DNA of 64,000 nucleotides from contig MNCI01011336.1 in assembly GCA_015680685.1 (NCBI GenBank), positions 522,574 to 586,573 on the forward strand, written 5' to 3'. Shown here one piece after another: positions 56,201-64,000 of this stretch. The stretch's first letter is position 1. Each line of letters begins with the position of its first letter. The position numbers were made by a program, and so were the translations under genes. The DNA is from Gnetum montanum (taxonomy: Eukaryota; Streptophyta; Gnetopsida; Gnetales; Gnetaceae). The notes under the pieces were generated by a model. The model was given only the letters and a program-made list of their open reading frames with translations. It was not told where the DNA came from and made no database searches.

Positions 56201-56999
56201 TCTCTTTTTTTTTCCTTTTTTTTATATTTATGCATGAGAACCACATCATGCAATGACTTATTTTTATTCACTCAGCTTCCTAATATTTGAATAATGTTAA
56301 AATGGTAGAAAACCCAAGAAAAAGCATCCAAGCACCCAAGAGAATGGCCAGCACAAATACATCAAATCCCCTTGAAGTCACACCCTTTTCATCCTTTGAT
56401 TCTTTCATTGGTTTGAAAAATACCCAACCATCAATTCATTAACAAGTTTACTTAGAAAAATGGGACTGTATAGTTCCAAGCCAAAGGAGACCATAGAGTT
56501 GTATGGATGAGTGGACGGCATGGACACATTGCCTATTTTACCAAAAGAACCATACCTTAATATCAGCATCATAATTCAAAGGTAAAAATCAAACATTAGC
56601 AATTAATATGATATAATTCAATCCATGATCATGAGCACTTATTAGATGATGAATAAAAGTAAATCAAGCAAACAATGAAATAGTAAAAACATGAACAATG
56701 GTGTAAAACAAAAATAAGAAAAGCTGAAAGAATGTGTAAAATAAAAAATGTGTAAAAACAGAATTCAAAAAGAACTAAGGGCCTATAATGGTCAGAATAT
56801 GTGGCCATATCCCCCATGACTAAGTTGGAAGGAGGAGATCTAAAATAGTTAGCAAGGTTGTCCATCACAAGAGGTAGCATGTATACTAGCTATCTTAAGC
56901 TCCTAGAAAGGTTTGGTTTATTGCACATTGGCCAAAAGTTTCTTATCTGGGATCTTAGGTGTGTATATTATCATGGCCCCTGAAGAAAAAGTTTCATAA
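56201..56999 (-). other. T-rich stretch between pol and extra region, D
   Basis: Minus strand TTTTGTTTTACAC repeats, as at 38937-39600 in C. The purine run CATGGGGGATATGGCC (56820) is an internal second polypurine-like tract, also present in C (38910). Confidence 0.5.
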
Positions 57000-57960
57000 A
57001 TAATATAAGGTCCTTCTCATAGTGTTTGAAATTTAGTACGTTGTGGCACATGTGTGGGATTCTAGTAGAGAACCTTATCTCCTAGTTGATATTTAACCTT
57101 CCTAATTCTTAAGTCATGACATTGTTTATTGAAGGCCTTGTGTAATTCATTAGATGACAGGGTAGCTAATTGATTTTCATCTAGTAAGTTAAGGGTTACT
57201 AATGTTTTTTTTTGTGCTAGATCAAGGACAAGGTTGAGGTTACATGCTATGGATAGTGTGCGAAGCTCAGTTTGAATGGGAAGTGTTGGTAATTTTCTGT
57301 ACACTAAGTCATAGGGAGAGTAGCCTATAGGGAGTTTCCATGTGGAGCAGTATGCCCAAAGAGCATCATTCAGTTTAGTGCTCTAGTCTTGCCTAAACTT
57401 GCTAATGGTTCTTGTCAATATCTTCATAATCTCCTTGTTGGTGACTTCTGCTTGACCGTTCACTTAGGGGTGGTATGGTGTAGTCAATTTATGCTCAACC
57501 CCTAAGCATTGCATTAATTTCTAAAAAGTTGCACCTGTGAAGTGTGTATCATTGCCTAAAATAAGTGCATGCAACACACCAAACCTATTTATGATTTGTT
57601 GTTGAATAAATCATGTAGCTATAGATGATGTACAATCTTTAATAGTAGCTACTTCAGCCCATTTTGTTAGGTAATCAATGACAACAATAATATAATCTTT
57701 TCCATTAGACATTGGTGTAATCAGCCTCATAAAATCAATTCCCCAACTGTCAAGGGGTTCTAATAGTTGAATCCATTTTTGTGGACCCTCCATTCTAGCA
57801 GTCATTCCCCCATCATGTTGACAGTGATTACAAGATTGGACAAAACGATGGTCATCCCAAAAATATAGGCCAATAATATCCTACAAGTAGGATCTTGATG
57901 GCCATTCATCTCCCAACATAATGACCCACACAAGGACCCTAATGAGCATCTTGGAGAACT
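57000..57960 (-). pseudogene. pol: Integrase of D
   Basis: Minus strand. End of the zinc-binding part at about 57820 (SCNHCQHDGGMTARMEGP), core with LDSWGIDFMRLI (first Asp, 57760), IVVIDYLTKWAEV, LGNDTHF (second Asp, about 57550) and NGQAEVTNKEI (Glu, about 57480), then LNDALWAYCSTWKLPIGYSP and YDLVYRKLPTLPIQTE. C-terminal helices end KVKYQLGDKVLY (57062). DDE residues all visible. A few stops (for example at 57610 and 57490). Confidence 0.85.
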
Positions 57961-58052
57961 CACAATTGATCTATATCAGAAACACACCATTGAACCAAGC
58001 CATCAGGACATACTTTGTAAATTTTCCCATTGATCTCCATAAAGTACTTGGC

Positions 58053-59640
58053 TCAATGAAGAAACTGTTGTTTCTTCTTAAGGTTTAACTCTTGTGGTGT
58101 TTTTTGGGTGAGGAGGTAGGTAAGAATGCTACTATACCACTTTGTCTCCGTGGGTGATTGATTATTCACTACACTAGCAAAGAGGAATTCATCAAGGAAA
58201 TGATCAGAAATTGGATACTCATCCTCTTTTTTGTCCCATTGCAACCAAGATAAATGATCAGCAACTACATTCTTGGTACCCTTGCGATCAATCATCATTA
58301 AATCGAACTCTTGTAATATTACAAGCCATCGTATGATATGAGGGCTTACCATTGGCTTATTCATGAGGAACTAGATTGCACTATGATCTGTATGTATATA
58401 TACTCTATATCCCAATACATAGTGTCTAAACTTTTCTAGTGCAAACACTATAGCCATTAATTCTTTCTTTGTGGTAGTGTAGTTAAGTTGTGCACTAGAG
58501 ATACTTCTACTTGCATAGTGCATGTAATAAGGACACTTCTGATCATCTAACTATGTAAGTATGGCTCCTAAAGCATAGTTGGATGCGGGGGGGATGATAT
58601 GAAATGGTTTGGACCAGTCAAGAGCTTGTAGAATGGGTGTTTCTACTAGATTTTATTTCAGAGTTTGGAAAGCTAATTTACATTCCCTAGTCCACTCGAA
58701 AGGTATGTCCTTTTTTGTTAATTCCACCAATGATTTGGCAACCTTTAAAAAGTTCTCAATAAATCTCCTATAGTAGCCAGTATGTCCAAGGAATGATTGA
58801 ATATCTTTGATAGTTTTTGATTGAAAGGTAATTCGTTGGATAATTTTGATTTTCTCGGGGTCTACCTCTATCCCTGCATGTGAGATTTTGTGCCCTAGTA
58901 CTACACCTTCTTAGACCATCAAATGGCTTTTCTACCAGTTGAGCCTCGAATTGGTTTCTACACATCTTTTTAATAGTTTCTCCAACTAGTCCAAGGCTTG
59001 ATTAAAGTTTTCTCCATAAGTGGAGAAGTCATCCATAAAGACCTCCACACCATTCCCTATCTGTTGTTGGAATATGCTTAAAAATAGTCATTGAAATGTT
59101 GCAGGGGCATTGCACAAGCCAAAAGACATCTATTTGTATGCAAATGTTCCCCAAGGTCTGGTGAATGTATTCTTGTCTTGGTCTTCTAGGGCTATTTGTA
59201 TTTGGTTATATCTACTATATCCATCCAAAAAACTGTAATAGGGATGCCCTGCGATGGTGTCTAAGACTTGTTTCACAAATGACAATGGAAAGTGATCTTT
59301 GAAAGTTTCCATATTTAGTAGCCTAAAATCTATGCACACCTTCCATTTGCCTCCCTTTTTAGGCACAATAACTAAGGGGCTAACCCATTCTCTATCAACA
59401 ATGGGGTATATGAACCTAGCCTTGCAAAGCCATTAGATTTCTTCCTTAACTACTTGCTTCAGCTTAGGGTTCAATCGCCTCTGCAGTTGTTTTCAAGGCT
59501 TCATGGAGAGATCAATGTAAATTCTATGTTGGCATATCCTAGGATCTATTTTAGTTAATTCGGGATATGACCAAGTGAAGGCTTCCAACCACTTATTTAT
59601 TACCTTCAAAAGTTCTTCTTTCTATTAAGGAGCAAGCTTA
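58053..59640 (-). pseudogene. pol: Reverse transcriptase and RNase H of D
   Basis: Minus strand. N-terminal RT part LEAFTWSYPELTKIDPRICQ (59590), SPLVIVPKKGGKWKVCIDFR (59360), then LLNMETFKDHFPL, SFLDGYSRYNQIQIALED (usual DGYSGYNQI), MSFGLCNAPATFQ (59110) and VFMDDFSTYG with the catalytic FMDD intact (about 59035). LNWxKSHLMV and GVVLGHKISHAGIEVDPEKI follow. RNase H: YALGAILTxLDDQKCPYYMH, TTKKELMAIVFALEKFRHYV, YIHTDHSAI, then the open 103 codons 58364-58053 with RWLVILQEFDLMMIDRKGTK and NVVADHLSWL. It has fewer stops than A+. Confidence 0.85.
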
Positions 59641-60716
59641 GCATTGATAATTACTGATTTTCCATTTTTAAGGAGCATGTATTCCATACCGATGGGCAAT
59701 GGTTTCAACTTGAGGGGCTCTTGCTTAAATTTCTTAGGGATTTCCAACTTCCCCTAGTTGATATTTTCAAGGTTAACACTTGGATGTTGGTGGTGGACTT
59801 GCTCTAATGTGTCTATGCTATCGATGTAATCATAAGTCAAACCCTCAGTTGGTTCCATGCATATGAGTGAACTACTTTCTTGATTAGCTATCAACCACTG
59901 GGTGTCTTCCTATCATGTGGTTGCTACATACAGGCATCTTTGTATGTTAATCACTTGTGCACATTAATTGCATGCAAGCAATGCTAAACTTTGCACAAAC
60001 CATGACCTCTACATGCAATTACACCCTATATCACTATATGCAATGCATGGAACTTTCTTCTTCTCGATCTTTCTGAATGTATTTTCCTTTGATATTTCCA
60101 AGGAAAGATGACAGATTCCTAGGCATGCATTGATGGTGCTTAGCCATGCTCTTCCCATTATGATTAGGAAGTCCCCCTTATAGTTGTTTACTTAAATCAC
60201 TAGGAAGTCAGCTCGGTATGACCACCCAAAAACAGTGGTAACAATGTCTTCCACCAATCCCAATGGGATAGTGATGGACTGGTCAACCAACTCTAGATGT
60301 ATGTTGCTCTTTTTCAATGGAGGTAGGTTCTAGGCCTTGTACATTTCTTGAGAAATCAAGTTGATACCGAAACATGAATTCAAAAGAGCCTTGCATGGTG
60401 CATTTCTTACGATTTGTAAGTATATCAAAGGGCTCTCAAGATTAGAGAATTTCCTAGGAAGGTGGCCAAATTTGATCCAATTGGTGAAGGCATGTGTTAG
60501 CATGACCATATGCATTGAGTGCAGTGATTGTGTTGAAGGGGGTTCTGAAGTTTTGATTGATACTAAGGCATCTAAAGAATTAGTCGCTTGTGATTGCAAG
60601 GGCTTGGTTAGACTGTTGGTTCTAAAGGAAGGTCTTTTCTTCATGTGGTTGTTGGAACGAATAGTAGGTTGAGAGTTAACAACCCTTGTGGCATTACGTT
60701 GCTACAGCTAGGTAGG
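59641..60716 (-). pseudogene. Protease of D, catalytic Asp replaced by Asn
   Basis: Minus strand. 60644-60330 is open for 104 codons: MVMLTHAFTNWIKFGHLPRK, YLQIVRNAPCKALLNSCFGI then NLISQEMYKA. Continues with HLELVDQSITIPLGLVEDI and FLIIMGRAWL (60150). The active-site triad DxG is NSCFG, Asn as in C. A linker to RT (59990-59640) has LICMEPTEGLTYDYIDSIDT. Confidence 0.75.
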
Positions 60717-61142
60717 GATTTCACCTTACATAGTTGGAGCAGGTGGTAGTGGAGCCATTGGTGGAAGAGATGTGACTAGATGAGAAGGATCATATGCTTG
60801 TGGGATATCGACCCTAGAAGAGGGAGTCCCATAATACTCGCAAGCTTAGTAGTAATTTTGAGGAGTGACATGACCAGTAGAGTCACGTGGGGAGATTGGC
60901 TATTGCACATAATATCCATATGGGTCAAGTTGTTGGTAAGGATACTATTACTTTGGCGATGGCATTCCCCATGATTGTGGATGTTGCCACTATTGATATT
61001 GCTAAATCAGTTGTGGTGGAGTTCCACTGGGATAATATGTTAAGGGTTGGTGGAACTTCCTTGGGTTACCTTGAGGATAAGGTAACCTTCGGGGTCTTTA
61101 CCTTTTGTTTAATCATGGGTTGATTGCATACACCCCAGATTC
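60717..61142 (-). other. gag-protease linker of D
   Basis: Gly/Tyr/Pro/Gln-type low-complexity coding on the minus strand with several stops; no domain seen. In C the matching place is the N gap. Confidence 0.4.
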
Positions 61143-63010
61143 CTATAGATGTGAGATTATAAGGCACCATCCCTTAGGATGATTGTATTGACATATTTCA
61201 CATCCACTATCATTGTCTATTTCCAAATCCACAACCTCTTCAATGATGGAAAATTTTCCCTTACCCTTGCTACGTGGATGTTTAGCCTCTTTCTTTCTTC
61301 TTTTCTTACTACCTTGCTCTCTAGATTCCTCTACTATTTTAAGAATAATTTGAAATCTATTGTCTAAGGAATCCCACATTTGGCCTACCTTTGCTAAAAC
61401 TTCTGATGTCATCTTTTGGATAGGCAAAGTTTTCCAATTCACCATCTCTTCGAGTAGTGATTCTTCTTCATCCTCACAAAATCTTACTCCCCTCTTCCTA
61501 AGGGAAGGATCTACGTTATACTCTTCTACACTTTCTCTCTTCCATAGCTCACCTTCTTCCTTAGCAACTTGCTCCAATAGTCTTTGAATTTGATGGGACC
61601 TAAGCTCGGATAGTCTCCCTTGGGCATAAGTCCGAAGGATACTTCTTGTTTCATGCCTAAGCCCATCCACGAACTGGCATAATTGATCCCATTGCGAATA
61701 ACCATGGCCAAGACAATGATGTAACAATGCATAGCATCGACCCATTACAGCATCCAAGGGTTCATGTCCTCCTTGTTTCTAGCCTTGGATTTTCTTTCAT
61801 AAGTTAGACACTCCCGAGTATATTTGGTACTTGCCATTAAATAGTTATAATATAGTACTCCACCTATGAATGGATTTTGGTTCTAAAGACTGGTACCAGC
61901 TTTTTGCTTCTTTAACTAATGTCCATGGAAACAACTTAAGGTTTTTCCATTCATTCTTTATGTTCTATAAGGCACATGCATCATGGAATTCTTGTAAATG
62001 ATTCTGGGGATCAGTGTTGTATCCCCCTTCAAATCGTGGGATGTTGTTCATATCTAATCTCTTGATCCTACTATCTTTCTAATGCCTTGTTGGAATTCTA
62101 ACAACCTCAATTATGTCCAACATACTTCAAGTAGTGAGGAGGGGTTCATCGTGATCATCATGTCCATGGCATCTATGATGCCTACATTGTTCCCTACTCT
62201 CCCTTCTTCTATGTCATGACACTCTAGAGTGCTCTTGTCCCCTTTCTTACCACTTTGCCTACCTTTATCCCCATGGTCTTTTTCTTTATGACCGCATCTA
62301 GATATTGAAGGAGAGGGTGAAGGAGATGATGAAGGTGAAGAAGAAGAAGAACCTTCACCATGACAGTGTCTGCTACCTTCTCTTCTATGGTCTCGACCCC
62401 GATCGTGATCAGAATGTCCACCTTTATCATGAATTCGTGTCCCTTTTGTGGACTCTTTATGCCCACAGGTATCAGATCCTAGTTTATGAATAGTGGAATA
62501 AAGGTTCTAATACACAACCCCTTGGCCAAAGTCAAGGGAAGGAACATCATTATGTGGGTGACTGCTTGAGGTAGGTTAACCACCCTCATTTTTTCTTAAG
62601 ACATGTGGGGCATCCTGAGACCACTTACCCTTCAAAGACTTATGATGTCTCTCCTATTGCAAGTCCCTTTGACGTTGTACCTCTATGGGATTGTATTCTC
62701 TCAAGTCATGGTCTTACACAATGTTTCTTGCATGTAAGTATGGCATGCCAATTCATGTGAGAGCATGAAGAAGCATGCTTGGGACTGAATGATTAGGAGG
62801 TAAAATTATGTTACCTTCTAAGTCTTACCAATGTAGTTGTTTATCTTGATAGAGGATAAAGGTGAAGTCTAGTATATACTCATCAGGATGAATATATACC
62901 ACTCAAACTTGTTGAGGGATTGGCAGATCAATGTCATGTGTATTACATTGTCAACTATTTCCTATTTTAGACCTAGGTGGTGAGGTGCTTTCATACGAAG
63001 AAGAAGACAT
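61143..63010 (-). pseudogene. gag: gag of D
   Basis: Minus strand. Starts MSSSSYESTSPPRSK at 63010, then HPDEYILDFTFILYQDKQ and LEGNIILPPNHS. An Arg/Ser/His-rich part (62420-62230: RGRDHRREGSRHCHGEGSSS) follows, absent from C. Core: IPRFEGGYNTDPQNHLQEFH (62040), LFPWTLVKEAKSWYQSLEPK (61930, the gag pattern LFPxSLxxxAxxWxxxLxPxSI), then the open 204 codons 61757-61143 with LLHHCLGHGYSQWDQLCQFV and a Lys-rich tail. Ends with CEICQYNHPKGWC, a zinc knuckle of spacing CX2CX3HX4C. Several stops before 61757. Confidence 0.8.
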
Positions 63011-63128
63011 ACTTGTCTATTTAGTATGCAATGTATTCTTGTTTATTATTTTCTCAACCAACCCTAAGGGTTTGTTCTAACGATGAGAATGATTTCATAT
63101 GTTCTAGTTAGCACACAAAAAACTAAGT

Positions 63129-63145
63129 CCTCAGCAATGACACCA
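63129..63145 (-). other. Primer-binding site of D
   Basis: Minus strand TGGTGTCATTGCTGAGG, one base from the LTR end; compare TGGCGATGTTGCTAGGG in C. Confidence 0.75.
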
Positions 63146-63146
63146 A

Positions 63147-63911
63147 TGATGAGTGGCAAGGTACCCCTATGCTCAAACATACAAATACAAGCATTTCATG
63201 CACGATCCAGTTGAATTCCAAGGACTAAGTGCTTATGCACCCTTGTGGAATAAGGATGGATTGGTTGATCATTATCTTCCCAAGCTTACCTGTATGTCAC
63301 AACTGTATGATTAAGTAAGCTTGAGGCATACGATTTTTATAGCTTTTATGCTTTTATGTCCTACACTAGTAGGGAAGGAGAGAGGTAACTAAGTGACTAA
63401 TTTAGTTTAACCACTCATTAAATAAGTTCTAACTAATTCTAACACTGGCATCCATTCCCACTTGCTATACACATCCTGAACTAGTGCAACACTGTTGGGA
63501 TTACCAAACGCTAATCATTATTGGGTTACCAAGCATTACATGCATGCTCAAAGTTGTTGTGTTTGTGTAATTTTAACAATTTTCATAATTGATCAAAATG
63601 AATTACTATGCTAATAACATAAATGTAAAGTGCATAAAATAAAATAAATGCATAAGAAAATAAAATAAAAGGAATGCGTAAGAAAACAAATCTCAAGTGC
63701 TACAAGCATGAATCGAAGAGCTCGTCTTTATTGCCATACACAAGGTGTGCTCAGGTACACAATGCTCGAATAAAGATCTGTCCACACTTAGACCTTCTGC
63801 TACAGGCACTTGGAAAATACTCTAACTTTCAAACAGACTACAAGAGTTTCACTNCTTTAGAGTAACTGCTCTAATAATTAGAATAACTACTAGAGTAACC
63901 TGCTCTCATCA
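63147..63911 (-). repeat. 5' LTR of D, shortened at an n
   Basis: 765 bp against 900 bp of the 3' LTR. The missing part, including the TATA box and two of the three 34-bp units, coincides with the n at 63854, so it may be an assembly loss. Confidence 0.85.
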
Positions 63912-63916
63912 CCTAG

Positions 63917-64000
63917 CATAGTGCGACTTGACTATGACTCATAACAAGCTCACAGTTGCCTACCCAAACTAGAAAAATAATTCAAATAACTCCAAACAAA
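63917..64000. other. Right flank of D
   Basis: Continues after the target duplication; no feature. Confidence 0.4.

Larger units (their letters stand above)
53958..63911 (-). mobile_element. Element D, full-length Athila-like retrotransposon
   Basis: Minus strand, 9954 bp. 5' LTR 63911-63147, PBS 63145-63129, gag 63010-61143, protease 60644 to about 60050, RT 59640-58560, RNase H 58560-58053, integrase 57960-57000, extra region 56200-55700, polypurine tract 54869-54858, 3' LTR 54857-53958. CCTAG is duplicated at 53953-53957 and 63912-63916. LTRs, PBS, polypurine tract, gag and protease match element C. Stops are present in all domains, but fewer than in A. Confidence 0.9.

Overview
This window is plant repeat DNA. 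I see no host protein-coding gene, tRNA or rRNA that I can support. Everything recognisable belongs to LTR retrotransposons of the Ty3/gypsy superfamily, plus one non-LTR (LINE) remnant and a possible SINE. Domain order (gag, PR, RT, RNase H, integrase), an additional RNase H-like domain and Tat/Athila-type sequence motifs point to a land plant with a TE-rich, probably large genome; the species cannot be named. Almost every reading frame carries stops of the TGG-to-TAG/TGA, CAA/CAG-to-TAA/TAG and CGA-to-TGA kind, as expected of old, methylated heterochromatin. Gaps (21799-21983, 37563-37885, single n at 21727, 29811, 63854) show a draft assembly.

Layout. 1-770: hairpin-rich repeats spaced about 200 bp. 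781-8435 and 30641-35130: the two halves of a minus-strand Tat/Ogre-like element, called A-. It is split by 8436-30640, a plus-strand element of the same family, called A+ (about 22 kb: LTR, primer-binding site, gag, PR, a 10.7-kb spacer, RT-RNase H-integrase, LTR). 35180-48712: a third element, B (plus strand), with its polymerase core deleted. Its 5' LTR is interrupted by element C (35455-41843, plus strand, Athila-like, lacking RT/RH/INT), which has a perfect 5-bp target duplication. 48713-53952: LINE and possible SINE debris. 53958-63911: element D (minus strand), a nearly complete 10-kb Athila-like element of the same family as C, also with a perfect 5-bp target duplication.

The most interesting system is the spacer between protease and reverse transcriptase in A+ and A-. 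It ends in a splice-acceptor-like site just before the RT frame, as expected for the intron that Ogre elements are known to carry there, but it is over 10 kb long. It contains (i) an antisense, apparently spliced gene whose last exon, acceptor, proline-rich tail and stop are conserved in both elements, (ii) a satellite-like array of about 190-bp units, each centred on a near-palindromic core, and (iii) short GGCC-rich repeats on both sides. The core word differs between A- and A+, and each variant also recurs in that element's own LTR, which suggests co-evolution of LTR and intron motifs within an element lineage.

Order of events as inferred: A- inserted first; A+ inserted into A- between its gag and PR; B lies next to or inside the LTR of A-; C inserted into B; D is separate and looks younger from its cleaner frames and intact target duplication.
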